64,000 nt of DNA from Symbiodinium microadriaticum (GCA_001939145.1 LSRX01000431.1:419615-483614), one strand, 5' to 3'; shown: positions 44,376-54,463, counted from the first letter of the stretch. Numbers and translations: made by a program. Notes: generated from the sequence alone by a model not told the origin.

Positions 44376-44938
44376 GAAAAAACCCTTGGTGTTCTTCAGC
44401 CTCAACCCTAACCCAGGACCCCCTACCTGGACCCTAAAGAACCTACCTTTTCAGGGTTCCTTACTATGAAGTCTTTATATAAGTCCGTAAAAAGGTAGCT
44501 TATTTTGGCGTTCAGGTAATTCCCAAACTCCCAGAGGAGCCCAATTCCTCAGCCGAAGAGGCTGCTGCAAGTATCGTGTGCAGCGGCATTGGAGATGGCA
44601 GCAGATGCTGGACGAGCCGCACGGGCCTAAGCGATTCTTAGCAACAGCAATGCCATTGTCTGTATCGACCCGAACTTCTCATATCAGTCTTGGCAGCAGG
44701 ATACCGAAGTCTTTGGTTCCTGTTGGGTTCGTACAGGAGGTATCCAGAAAATCATGGCTAGGATGAGGTGTCTCTTTAATATAGCGGCCTTGAGACACAT
44801 AGAACAGGTATGTATATATATATATATTTTTTTTTATACATCGCTCTCTCTCTCTCGTACGCATAGTTCTACCAAGGAACCGCAATCTAGTATTGGTAAC
44901 TAGTTGTAGGCCCCTATAGATCAGGCTGCCGAGGGCTC
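44376..44938. other. unique DNA, no supported gene
   Basis: (TA)n with a T10 run at 44812-44836 and CTCTCTCTCTCTC at about 44843-44855. No gene is supported. Confidence 0.4.
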
Positions 44939-45052
44939 TACCTTAAGGACGAAATGACCCTTCAAAGTAGGGGCCCTATACCCTTGTACTATGAATCCCT
45001 ATAAGGTCTATGAACCCTAAACCCTTTCAGGGTCCTTTTCGTCCTTAAGGTA
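44939..45052. mobile_element. M5 hairpin element, complete
   Basis: TACCTTAAGGACGAAATGAC faces GGTCCTTTTCGTCCTTAAGGTA, perfect at the outer 13 bases apart from one base. Ends TACC...GGTA. Confidence 0.92.
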
Positions 45053-45102
45053 CCAGAGTGCATTGAGTAGGATCCGGGGCTTCAGCTTCGCGGTCAGTGT
45101 TC

Positions 45103-45400
45103 CCAGACCTTCCAATATGGGGGTTTCCGAAAATTAGGGTGCCTTTTTTGGGGGGTCCTTATAATAAGGATCCTACTGTTTAGGGTACTAGATTAGGAAC
45201 CCCTTCCAATATCCTTTATACCAGGAAACTCCAAGTACCTCAAATAGGGCTAAAGGGTCCCAAATTAAGGGTATTTAGGGTCGCAAAGAGGGTAGATGGA
45301 GGGCCTGGGTAAGTAAGGAAAATACTTGAAATCACATTCCTACTCTAATTTCAGGTATATTCCTTAAATTAACTTAAGGGATATTGGAAGGTTTGGGATG
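45103..45400. mobile_element. M3-like element split by a nested M4
   Basis: CCTTCCAATATCCTTTATAC (45203) pairs with AAGGGATATTGGAAGGTTTGG (45375). Between them lies an M4 (45227-45310). A second CCTTCCAATAT left arm at about 45108 suggests an earlier solo arm. Confidence 0.75.
45227..45310. mobile_element. M4 hairpin element, nested
   Basis: ACTCCAAGTACCTCAAATAG faces GAGGGTAGATGGAGGGCCTG. Confidence 0.8.
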
Positions 45401-45818
45401 ATGGTGCAGTCTTCGCATGTGCAGTGACGCACCTCAACAGTGGGTACCCCAGAGCCCTGCTTCGCAGGCAGTGGTGCCCGCCGCAATACGCCGCAACAAA
45501 GTCTGTAGCATGAACAGAATCGGGCCTTCTGGGTAAGTCTGCGATGCATCTGTGCTGACTTGCGAGTGCAATCAGGTTCTTGCCTCCCGCCTGCTGTTGG
45601 TTCACGAGGTCAGGTTAGATGTGCCAGGTGTCTGGAGTGTCATCCAGCACCACAAAAGCCGACAGCGGCTACTTCAACATCTCGGAAGGACATCCGATTC
45701 CAAGCGACTGCTCGGAAACCGTGCGTGGGTTCTTTCCACAAGTTGACGATGCTGCCATGGATGTTGCAGGTGTGTGTCACAGCTGTTACTGCATTGCCTT
45801 TTCAGCATTAAAAATGGT
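45401..45818. other. unique DNA, no supported gene
   Basis: Overlapping frames of 60-86 codons on both strands. AAAGT occurs once on this strand in 45361-45840, the control used for the retrotransposon motif. Confidence 0.35.
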
Positions 45819-45911
45819 TACCCATAGGCTCCATAGTAGTTCCCTTTTCGAATTACCTTATAGCCTTATAGGATCCTAAATCTAAATCCCCAAAAGGAGC
45901 AACTATAGGTA
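45819..45911 (+). mobile_element. M1 hairpin element, right arm shortened
   Basis: TACCCATAGGCTCC is intact at the left. ACCTTATAGCCTTATAGGATCC shows a local duplication. The right end is AGCAACTATAGGTA, missing GGAGCCT. Confidence 0.88.
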
Positions 45912-46067
45912 TAAGGCACATTATAACTCCCTAAGCCCTAAACCGCAATCGCCCCATACCCGGAATCCTAAGGCACTTTTCCTAGACCCCTAAACCCGAA
46001 CCCTAAACCCTAAACCCCTATAGGCAATAGGTAAGGCTTAAACAGAGAAACCGCACTTAAGACTCAT

Positions 46068-46173
46068 GCTGTTGATGATATAAATCCTGCACTACCTTAA
46101 ATCACCCTAAACTAGGGGAGTTGTGGGAGTATTCCTTATTCTCTGGCATGCAGGATTTATATCACCAAACGTA
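46068..46173. mobile_element. M2 hairpin element
   Basis: GCTGTTGATGATATAAATCC faces GGATTTATATCACCAAACGTA. Confidence 0.9.
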
Positions 46174-46300
46174 CTATATACCCTAAAACCCTAAGCCCTA
46201 AAACCCTAAAGCCCTAAACCCTAAAACCCTAAAACCATAAAGCGGTAAACCTTAAACCCTAAACCCCTAAAACCCTAAACCCTAAAACCCTAAAGCCCTT
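46174..46300 (-). repeat. CCCTAAA/CCCTAAAA tract abutting M2
   Basis: About 15 units starting within 15 bases of the M2 end. Confidence 0.88.
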
Positions 46301-46397
46301 TAAAAAGGAGCCCTGTCTCGCCGTCTTCAGGCTCGGTGTCTACGCGTGCTGCAACGACACTGGGCCACCGCGCAGCTCGGCTTCGGATTTAGAGATT

Positions 46398-46680
46398 TAC
46401 CCATCGGCTCCATAGTAGTTCCTTTTTGGGAATTTAGGGTTTTAGGGTTTAGGGTTTAAGGGTATATAGTACGGTTGATGATATACATCCTTCATGACCC
46501 ATTATATGCAATAGACCATCAATCCTATAGTTTAGGTGTCTTAAGGTAATGCAGGATTTAGATCATCAACAGTAATAGTTCCTCTTTGGGATTATCTTAA
46601 ATAATTATAGGATCCTAAAAAGAAAACCTAAACCCTAAACCCTAAACCCCAAAAAGGAACTACAATGGAGCCTATAGGTA
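46398..46680 (+). mobile_element. composite M1 with telomere-like repeats and nested M2
   Basis: The M1 left arm (46398-46434) is followed by TTTAGGG units (46435-46460), a full M2 (46470-46574), a second M1 left-arm piece (ATAGTTCCTCTTTGGGATTA), the GGATCC centre, CCCTAAA units (46626-46650), then the M1 right arm to GGAGCCTATAGGTA. Confidence 0.88.
46470..46574. mobile_element. M2 hairpin element nested in M1
   Basis: TACGGTTGATGATATACATC faces GGATTTAGATCATCAACAGTA. Confidence 0.9.
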
Positions 46681-46983
46681 GGGCCAGGTAACCAGGTAGG
46701 GGTTTAGGGGACATAGGGACCAAGTCCGAGTAGTCCTGTTTTTGCTTCTTGACTGGAGGGGTTTAGGGTTTAGGGTTCTTGTTGAGGGATGTAATTCTAA
46801 TTTAAGTTGCCATTATAGGGAGCTACAGTAAGTAATATGGTGTCATTATTATGGTAACTTAAATGAAGCCCCCTCAACCGGAACGCAGTTGAACAGTTGA
46901 GCCCAAAGCCCGATATTCAAGAGAACCTGTCACTTAGTCTATCCGGGTTCGCGAGTACGTGGCCGAATCGGGTTTGGACGCCA
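46681..46983. other. unique DNA, no supported gene
   Basis: A TTTAGGG doublet at 46759-46776. Possible AT-rich hairpin at 46790-46870 (ATTTAAGTTGCCATTAT and ATTATGGTAACTTAAAT). Confidence 0.45.
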
Positions 46984-47074
46984 TACCTCTAGGCTCCATT
47001 GTAGTTTTTTGGGGCTTAGAAAAGGATCCTATAAGGTAATCCCCCAAAAGGAACCACTATGGAGCTTGTGGGTA
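46984..47074 (-). mobile_element. M1 hairpin element
   Basis: TACCTCTAGGCTCC ... GGAGCTTGTGGGTA. The left arm lacks one CC before TTTTTTGGGG. Confidence 0.88.
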
Positions 47075-47160
47075 TTGATTTTGGGTTCCGGGAGCGGGGC
47101 TGCCTACGACCTGAGCACTGACGGGGTACTGCGAGCCGGATCGGGGCAGCTTCACGATAG

Positions 47161-47240
47161 TACGGTTGATGATTTATAGCCTGCATGACCCATAGTTTAG
47201 GGTCCTTTGTAGGTATTGCAGATTTATATCATCAACAGTA
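47161..47240. mobile_element. M2 element, internally shortened
   Basis: TACGGTTGATGATTTATAGC faces GCAGATTTATATCATCAACAGTA. The middle lacks the AATATACC arm. Confidence 0.88.
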
Positions 47241-48010
47241 TCAAGAAACCTGGACCTCAAGGATCAGGGCGGATTTCATATATGTATGATGCAGGGTCTG
47301 ACCATTTCAACTCGAAAGCTCTGTGTGGTGAACCGGGAATTTTCTCCCTCCCAAAAGCCTCTGACGACCAGGATCTGACACAAGGATGGAAGCTAAACCT
47401 CCATAGCTCATACATAGCCCTATGCTTCCAGGTACCTCATTATTGGGTCCTTGAGGGGTCTTTAGGGCCTTAACTATATACCCTAAACCCTAAACCCTAG
47501 TCCTTTAGGGCAAGCCAGAACTGCAGAAAAGTCCTCCATACTCAGGCTACCACGCGCTCTTCGTGTCGGAACCCGGAATGCAGGCTCTCGTAAGTCTTTC
47601 CCTAGGGCTCCATGTACCCATGTAACATATTCTTTGGCCCTACAGTACCAAAGAAAAAGTCACTACTTTAAGGCCAAAGAAAATGCTACAAAGGCGCATG
47701 GAGCCTCAGGGTTTCAGCTATGTTTACACAGAGAGGTGAGGGTTTGGAATGGCAGAAGTCGCGGGTTCACTGCTCAGAACTTCTTGGTGCCAGGGTTTCA
47801 TGGTTTTGTATCCTAGCAAACCTTAAATTCTAAAGACCCTAAACTAAAGCCCCACACTCCTGGCCATGACCCCCGACATCCAAGTTTATCTGGCGCACCA
47901 CAAAGATCTTACGATCAAGGTTCTCTGAAATCACCCTTCTGCGCCCCATGTACGCGCGCAAGATCCATACGAATCCATATGTTTATGTGCAACTTTCAGG
48001 AAATAAGGCC
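47241..48010. other. unique DNA with M9 fragment
   Basis: 47611-47690 contains CATGTACCCATGTAACATATTC and ACTACTTTAAGGCCAAAG, matching 50208-50312. No gene is supported. Confidence 0.4.
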
Positions 48011-48039
48011 CCAACACATGGATCCTTAACCGTAGGACC

Positions 48040-48360
48040 CTAAACCCGTAACCCTAAACCCTGAACCCTAAATAAACCCTAAACCCTTCTAGAAGCCTTA
48101 ACGGAAGCTGCTCCCTAAACCCTTAACCCTACACCCTTAATATAGTAGCCTGTTATTAAAGGTGCTGCAGAAAAAGGCTCTCAAAAAACAAATCCTTATG
48201 GAAGCCTGAAAACGGAAGCTACTCCCTAAACCCTGAACCCTAAACCCTTGTAGAAGCCTTAACAGAAGCTACTCCCTAAACCCTAAACCCCTAAACCCTA
48301 AACCCTTGTAGAAGCCTTAAGACGGAGCTGCTCCCTAAGCCCTACACCCCCGAACCCTAA
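48040..48360 (-). repeat. CCCTAAA with TAGAAGCCTTAACRGAAGC units
   Basis: GTAGAAGCCTTAACAGAAGC-type phrases followed by TGCTCCCTAAACCC recur four times. Confidence 0.88.
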
Positions 48361-48778
48361 ACCCTAAAGCCCTAAACGCCTAAGCCCCTAAACACCCAAA
48401 CCCTAAACCCGAAATGCCCCAAACCCTAAACCCTAAAGCCCTAAACGCCTAAGCCCCTAAACACCCAAACCCTAAACCCGAAATGCCCCAAACCCTAAAC
48501 CCTAAAGCCCTAAACGCCTAAGCCCCTAAACACCCAAACCCTAAACCCGAAATGCCCCAAACCCTAAACCCTAAAGCCCTAAACGCCTAAGCCCCTAAAC
48601 ACCCAAACCCTAAACCCGAAATGCCCCAAACCCTAAACCCTAAAGCCCTAAACGCCTAAGCCCCTAAACACCCAAACCCTAAACCCGAAATGCCCCAAAC
48701 CCTAAACCCTAAAGCCCTAAACGCCTAAGCCCCTAAACACCCAAACCCTAAACCCGAAATGCCCCAAACCCTAAACCC
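48361..48778 (-). repeat. 69 bp tandem array ending at assembly gap
   Basis: GAAATGCCCCAAACCCTAAA marks units at 48411, 48480, 48549, 48618, 48687 and 48756. The units look identical by eye and run into Ns. Confidence 0.95.
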
Positions 48779-49047
48779 NNNNNNNNNNNNNNNNNNNNNN
48801 NNNNNNNNNNNNNNNNNNNNNNNNNNNNNNNNNNNNNNNNNNNNNNNNNNNNNNNNNNNNNNNNNNNNNNNNNNNNNNNNNNNNNNNNNNNNNNNNNNNN
48901 NNNNNNNNNNNNNNNNNNNNNNNNNNNNNNNNNNNNNNNNNNNNNNNNNNNNNNNNNNNNNNNNNNNNNNNNNNNNNNNNNNNNNNNNNNNNNNNNNNNN
49001 NNNNNNNNNNNNNNNNNNNNNNNNNNNNNNNNNNNNNNNNNNNNNNN
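48779..49047. other. assembly gap of 269 N
   Basis: It follows a 69 bp tandem array, so the true array is probably longer than shown. Confidence 0.99.
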
Positions 49048-49069
49048 GTGCCAGGGAGGTCTCGGCTTT

Positions 49070-49350
49070 GGGATTTTTTTTTTAGGTTGTTTTAGTTTTT
49101 TTTTTTTGGTTTTTAGCGGTTTTAAGAGTTGTTTAGGGTTTGTTTAGGGATTTTTGTTTGGGTTGTTTTAGGGTTGTTTTATGGGGTTGTTTAAGGGTGT
49201 TTTAGGGTTTTTGGGTTGTTTAAGGGTGTTGTAGGGTTTCTGTAGGGTTTCGGGTTCAGGGGTTTAGGGTCTAGGGGTTTAGGGGTTTAGGGTTTAGGGG
49301 TGTAGGGGCTTATAGGGTTTAGGGTTTAGGGTTTTGGCTTTGGGTTCTTG
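49070..49350 (+). repeat. TTTAGGG array with T-rich start
   Basis: T-rich units (GTTGTTTTAGGG, GTTGTTTAAGGG) pass into regular TTTAGGGG and TTTAGGG. Confidence 0.88.
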
Positions 49351-49409
49351 TTAAGGAATCTAAATTAAGTTAACTTAACAATGGAACCATAACATTCCAA
49401 ACGGTTTGG

Positions 49410-49700
49410 GGATTTTTAGGGTGTAGGGGCTTATGGAGTTTAAGGCTTAGGGTTAAGGTGCTTATAGGGTTTAGGGTTTGGGTTTTTAGGGTTCTAGTTG
49501 AAGTTACCATTTCGGGTTCTGAAGCCTGCAAGGAAGACTGGATCCTTGTTGGATACAATTTTACATTTTTGTTATAATAAAACCCTAATAAGGATTAAAA
49601 ATGATCATTTTTAGTATAGGGTTTTAGGGCTTTAGGGTTTTAGGGTTTTAGGGTTTAGGGTTTTAGGGTTTTAGGGTTCAGGGTTCAGGGTTTAGGGCGA
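49410..49700 (+). repeat. TTTAGGG tracts with dispersed repeat between
   Basis: Telomere-like at 49410-49495 and 49618-49698. The middle (49540-49605) repeats the 6018-6080 phrase. Confidence 0.8.
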
Positions 49701-49934
49701 CAGCAACTAAGATCACTACTTTGGTGTCCCTGAGCTTCGAGGTTCGTTTCGTTAAGTACTTGGGCTCGGGGATTCACTCGCCAGTATGTTTGGTACAAGA
49801 GGAGAAGCCCGATGATGTATCATTTAGCAGCTAGCATCCCATGCATATCGTTGGGTATCGTCCGGGCCCAACCTTTGCAGCAGAGTTCCATCCTGTCAGT
49901 GTTGCGGTTGACTCCGCGAAAACGCTCTTCTCTA

Positions 49935-50010
49935 AACCCTAAACCCTAAACCCCTAAATCCTAAACCCCTAAACCCTAAACCCTAAAACCCTAAAGCCCT
50001 AATCTTCTGC
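49935..50010 (-). repeat. CCCTAAA tract
   Basis: Nine units. Confidence 0.88.
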
Positions 50011-50640
50011 TTTCTTGGTCGCCCTTTAAAAGGCATCTTGGAGGGTGGTGAACTTCCCCATGTCCGCTGACGAGGCTGGACACAGGGGTCGGAGTAAGTA
50101 GAAGTAGTGCCCTGTCAGCTCTCCTATTGAATTATATAGTATAGTGCCCCATAAACCCTAAGCCCGGAACCCTGAACGCTACCCGCCCAAACGTGAAGAC
50201 TCTACTACCCTAAGGGTCCATGCACTCAAACAGTATATACCTTGGCCCCAAAGTACCTATATAGGGACTACTTTAAGGCCAAAGTATATACTATTTGGGT
50301 ACTTGGACCCTTTTTGATCCTGCAATGAGCTCGACTACTTATTCCACAGGGTTCCTTCACGTCTGACCGATGCCCCAAAACCCTGAAGTGTCCAGAGGAG
50401 GACAAGCTTTGCAGCAAAAGACCTGAGCTATAAGCCTAAACCGGCCCAAGGGCCCAAGAAAGGCTTTATAACGCCCTAAAGCTACTCTCATAATCTGGCA
50501 ACCCTAAACCCGTAAAGGCCATAACGCCCTCTACATCCCTAAACCCAATAACCTGGGCAGGAAAACCCGAAAATGCCGGCCAGGACGACGCCAAGACACT
50601 GCCAGAGGCCCAGCATCGACCTGACGATGCCCGGGTTCGC
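50011..50640. other. unique DNA containing an M9 element
   Basis: Apart from the M9 at 50208-50312, only short frames. No gene is supported. Confidence 0.4.
50208..50312. mobile_element. M9 hairpin element
   Basis: AAGGGTCCATGCACTCAAAC faces TTGGGTACTTGGACCCTT. Inner arms AGTATATACCTTGG and CCAAAGTATATACT pair perfectly in 13 of 14 bases. Confidence 0.8.
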
Positions 50641-50689
50641 AAGTAACGTAGATTGGGGTTTAGGGTTTGGGTCACTCTGAGCCCCAACC

Positions 50690-50880
50690 ACTAAACCCTA
50701 AAGCCCTAATCCCTAAAGCCTAAACCCTTAAGCCCTAACCACGAAAGCCTAAGCCCTAAAGCCCTAACCACTAACCCCTAAACCCTAAAGCCCTAAAGCC
50801 CTAACCCCTAAACCCCCAAAGCCATAGCCACTAACCCCTAAGCCCTGAAGCCTAGAGCCCTAACCCCTAAACCCTATATA
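50690..50880 (-). repeat. CCCTAAA/CCCTAACCACTAA array
   Basis: About 22 units. The phrase AGCCCTAACCACTAACCCC recurs at irregular spacing. Confidence 0.85.
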
Positions 50881-51378
50881 TGGGGATTCAGTAGGGCTCC
50901 AGGCCCTCACTGAGTCGATTGCTCTGAGTCATAGGCGACGAACGTGAGACAGGTGCTGTCACGATCACCGGGAATGTGGGGATGATCTTCTTAGTAGCTG
51001 AATGAGTCGACTTTAAACTTTTTTGGGATAATATGACCCCTTATAGAACTGAAAGTGTACTCTTTTTTGTGCCTAAAAACCTTAGCAACTAAGTCTTGTG
51101 TTACGCTAGAAGTGGCATGAATAGGGGAGGGGCGCAGAGGGTTCGATTAGGAGTCTAACTGCAGGGATTTGGGTTCAGGGTTGGGGGTTTAGGCCTGGGC
51201 CTTCGGGTTTAGGGTTTAGGGTTTAGGGTTTTTCAGGGTTGGGGGTTTAGGCCTTAATGTCGACGCCGTTTCAAAGACTCTTTCATTTGGGGCCTTGACG
51301 TGATGATTTTTCTCTGGTAGACCGTTGTCGGCAGCTTTCGACCCTAAAGACCGTGAAGACCCGAACCCCCCGCCAGGC
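50881..51378. other. unique DNA with TTTAGGG piece
   Basis: TTCAGGGTTGGGGGTTTAGG occurs twice (51174, 51234) around a TTTAGGG tract. No gene. Confidence 0.4.
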
Positions 51379-51473
51379 CCAAAAGGCTCCATTGTAGTTC
51401 CTATTTTTGGGGGCTTGTAATTCGGATCCTTTATGGTAATCCCAAAAAGGAACTACTATAGAGCCTATGGGTA
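51379..51473 (-). mobile_element. M1 hairpin element
   Basis: AAGGCTCCATTGTAGTTCC ... GAGCCTATGGGTA. Centre TTCGGATCCTTTATGG. Confidence 0.9.
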
Positions 51474-51695
51474 AGCCGGAGCGAGGAGCAAAGAACAGTG
51501 CAGCCAATGGGTGTGCGTGGGAGCGATGCTGTTCCTGCTCCACCACCTTCTTTTTGTCGGTTCACGGGTGTGCAGGTGTCGGGCACCATTGTGATGCCTT
51601 CGGTTCGAGATGGTGGGAAAACCATGCTTGAAGCGCAAACACCCCCAACGATCGCAGATCCGGTTAAACATCCACAAACGAACCGACCCTAGCCC
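51474..51695. other. unique DNA between two M1 copies
   Basis: No recognised gene. Confidence 0.3.
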
Positions 51696-51788
51696 TACCC
51701 ATAGGCTCCATAGTAGTTCCTTTTTTGGGAGTACCTTATAGGATCCTAAGTATAGTAAACCCCAAAAAGGTACTCTAATGGAGCCTAA
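51696..51788 (+). mobile_element. M1 hairpin element, right end lost
   Basis: TACCCATAGGCTCC is intact. The right arm ends GGAGCCTAA. Confidence 0.9.
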
Positions 51789-51905
51789 TTTTTGCTCTAT
51801 GAGCCTCAACAGTATATTCCCAAGACCATGAAGACCCAAGCGCTTTTCCCGAAGGACCGCAACAGCCCTTAACTTCAAGGCTTGACAAGGTTGAACAGAG
51901 CCTTA

Positions 51906-51988
51906 TACCTCTAGGCTCCATTGTAGTTCCTTTTTTGGGGCTTATATTTAGGATCCTTTAAGGCAATCCCAAAAAGGAGCTATGGGTA
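51906..51988 (-). mobile_element. M1 hairpin element, right arm deleted
   Basis: TACCTCTAGGCTCC is intact. The right arm jumps from AAAAAGGAGC to TATGGGTA. Confidence 0.88.
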
Positions 51989-52107
51989 GACTCCTAGAGA
52001 GCGCGCCTTTCCTCCAGCGCACCGATGAGGCTTCAGGACAAGTTCACCATCTATCGCGCCAGAGGCGGGGAGACCCCAACCTAAGCCCGAAACATCGAGA
52101 CTTCCAC

Positions 52108-52194
52108 GACCCTCCAAGTACCCACAAACAGGGGTAAAGGGTCCCAACTTAAGGGTATTTAGGGTCTAATAGAGGGTAGATGGAGGGTCTAGGT
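52108..52194. mobile_element. M4 hairpin element
   Basis: GACCCTCCAAGTACCC faces AGGGTAGATGGAGGGTCTAG. Confidence 0.85.
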
Positions 52195-52265
52195 CGAGAC
52201 TTTGTGGCCCCAAGACCCATGAACGACGACTGCATGGGCAGACCGTTGGCTTCGGAGTGACGTTT

Positions 52266-53011
52266 TGTGTGTGTGTGTGTGTGGGAGTATGTTTACACGT
52301 ATCTGCATGAATGTATGCAATGTCTAAGCAGGTCTTAGTTGTTTGTTTGCTTTTCATTTTTCGTTGCTACATACATACATACATACATACATACATACAT
52401 CCATCCATCCATACATCCATCCATCCATCCATCCATCCATCCATCCATCCATCCATGCATGCATGCATGCATGCATGCATGCATTTACACATGTCAATAA
52501 GTCAAGTATATGCCTGTATATACATATACATATACAGATACATATTTCTGTGCGTGTGAACCTGCATGTACACGTATAACATACACATACATACACATGT
52601 GTATGTATGTATGTATGTATGTATGCATATATATATACATATATATATATACGTGTATAAATAAATAAACAAGTAAATATTATATATATATATATGTATA
52701 TTTGTGTGTGTATATGTATATATATATATGTGTGTCTGTGTGTGTGTCTGTGTGTGTAGATGTATGGATGTGTATGATTCGCAAACACAGACACAGACAC
52801 ATGCACATACATACATACATACATACATACATACTTACTTACTTACTTACTTACATACATGCATGCATACATACATACATACATACATACATACATACTT
52901 CCCATGTATATATATGCATGTAAATACATGCATACATACATACATACATACATACATACATACATGCATAAATACATCCATGCATGCATGCATGCATACA
53001 CACACATACAT
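52266..53011. repeat. large CATA/CATC/CATG/TA microsatellite complex
   Basis: (GT)n at 52266, CATA and CATC blocks at 52371-52455, CATG at 52455-52485, then TATG, (TA)n, (TG)n, ACTT and CATA blocks up to the 3' LTR. Confidence 0.97.
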
Positions 53012-53196
53012 TGCGAAAGTACACTGGTACAGACAGAGCACCAAACTACCCTAAAGTAGATCAATGCACTCGCTCACTCGACCTCAAGCAAAGTAAGCCC
53101 TGAAGTTCAGAGGCGCCTTTCACTGCTCAGGGCAAAGTCGTCTTGAGCCACCAAAGTGGCAGGTCAGAGGGGAGAATAAGACGTGTTAATTTCACA
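53012..53196 (-). repeat. 3' LTR (sense orientation), 185 bp
   Basis: It begins TGCGAAAGTACACTGG and ends GTGTTAATTTCACA. Five AAAGT motifs sit at 53016, 53053, 53090, 53134 and 53153, at offsets 4, 41, 78, 122 and 141 from the LTR edge. The other LTR has offsets 4, 41, 79, 121 and 139. Divergence is concentrated between the motifs and in the base or two after them. Confidence 0.85.
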
Positions 53197-53207
53197 CGCC
53201 TCCTCGA
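53197..53207 (-). other. candidate polypurine tract
   Basis: In the sense direction, CGAGGAGGCG immediately precedes the 3' LTR. It is short and interrupted by C, so the call rests mainly on its position. Confidence 0.35.
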
Positions 53208-53464
53208 GATTAAAGTTGTTTACTTTATTCTCGTAAAGTACACGTCTATACATGTGTGCATGCACGAAAGAAAGTGAGCTTGCTTTTGCGCTTCAGGGAG
53301 CAAAGTTGCAACGAAGGTCTCCTATCTACAACCTTCACGAAAAGTTGCTTGCAAAGTCGGAGAAAGGCTGGCGTCGTGGTGTCCAGAAAGTGTCGTGTGC
53401 TCACGGCACAGTGAAGTGCAGCGTGGCAAAGTCGCCAAAGTGAGGCCTGTGTAAAGTAGCCTCA
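53208..53464 (-). other. 3' untranslated part of the retrotransposon
   Basis: This lies between the end of ORF B and the 3' LTR. It has no open frame of note but carries one of the highest AAAGT densities in the window: ten between 53212 and 53453. Confidence 0.6.
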
Positions 53465-54463
53465 TCATAGTCGAGGTCTCGCGTAATGTTGCAAAAGTTC
53501 GCGAGGCACCTCGTCCCACCAATGTGAATTGGTGAGCGCCTCATAGGCGCGCGCAGGAACGGGTAAGTGGAAAAGTCTGTAGAATACACGACTGTGTTCG
53601 AAAGTGTTGTTCAGCGCATTCACCAAATAGTCCGGTTCAACCCGATGCAAAAGTACCACCATTCCAGATAAAGTCGCAGCGTCCACGGCAGGGTGGAGCT
53701 GAAAAGTTGTTGTTGGCATCAACCCAATAAAGTAATCCAGGTATCGTCGATTCCAGATTCGACTGGAACTCAGAACAGTGTTCCACCTGGTCCACGAAAG
53801 TCTGAGGCCGATGGTGGTCAACATTGGGCCATATGATGGGTTCGAAAGTCCCTGTTGAAGTCTTATGGATAATCCAAAAGTAAAGAGCAGCAAAGCACTG
53901 CGAGGGCTAAAAGAAAAGTTGAGGACCTGGTTCGAGAGCCAGGCGCACTCGTCGCCTCGGAGCTCAAAAAGTCCTCCACGTAGCACATGCAAAAGCTTTG
54001 GCACCAACAAAGTGCTTGGGAATGTAATCCATATCATAAAAGTTGCCATGTCGTCTCCCAAAGTGCGGGGCACTCCAGGAAGCGGGTACCTGAACAGAAA
54101 GTGGAACATCGTATTCGACATGATCCAAAGTTCAGCTGCTGTGTACACACCAGGATGCTCTCGACCAGGGTACAAAGTAGCAGCTAGGGCTGGCAACGAG
54201 GAAAGTGGCAGCGAGCCGGGCAGCATTTGCAAAGTCTCCCAAGGTGGGATTCCCGGCCAAAGTTGGCCCGGGATCCACAACTGTTCGCACTGCCTTGTGC
54301 GAAGAAGATCTCGAAAAGTTGCCGGCTCATATTGAGCATTGTACATAGAAAAAGTGGGCTGCATGACTTGCCCCCAGAAAGTGTGCGGGCCATCATGCTG
54401 AACCGGCCCAGTTTGGTCTGGTCTGGGCAAAGTCTTTGGCGCTGGCAAAGTTTTCGGAGGCAT
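53465..54463 (-). CDS. accessory ORF B of the retrotransposon, 332 aa, unknown function
   Basis: The ATG at 54463 is chosen; the frame is open upstream back to the TAG that ends ORF A. The protein begins MPPKTLPAPKTLPRP, and this Pro-rich start is partly made by repeated ACTTTG pentamers read as Thr-Leu. Further in there are Trp/Pro-rich stretches (QLWIPGQLWPGIPPWETL). Two hydrophobic segments, roughly residues 110-130 and 140-165 (including MATFMIWITFPSTLLVP), could be membrane-associated or buried. No signal peptide is seen at the N-terminus and I recognise no domain. The length, the lack of internal stops and the location between pol and the 3' LTR argue for a real element-encoded protein. 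The function is unknown. Confidence 0.55.
   Translation of the reverse strand: MPPKTLPAPKTLPRPDQTGPVQHDGPHTFWGQVMQPTFSMYNAQYEPATFRDLLRTRQCEQLWIPGQLWPGIPPWETLQMLPGSLPLSSLPALAATLYPGREHPGVYTAAELWIMSNTMFHFLFRYPLPGVPRTLGDDMATFMIWITFPSTLLVPKLLHVLRGGLFELRGDECAWLSNQVLNFSFSPRSALLLFTFGLSIRLQQGLSNPSYGPMLTTIGLRLSWTRWNTVLSSSRIWNRRYLDYFIGLMPTTTFQLHPAVDAATLSGMVVLLHRVEPDYLVNALNNTFEHSRVFYRLFHLPVPARAYEALTNSHWWDEVPRELLQHYARPRL

Noticed and set aside
52354..53064. Cys/Tyr/Met- and His/Ile/Tyr-rich frames
   Set aside because: Translations of CATA/CATG microsatellite. The same applies to frames at 62207-62830.
53012..53196. Reading the two 183 bp repeats as an unrelated MITE pair
   Set aside because: Their direct orientation, TG...CA ends, the adjoining primer-binding site and their position around gag-pol fit LTRs better.
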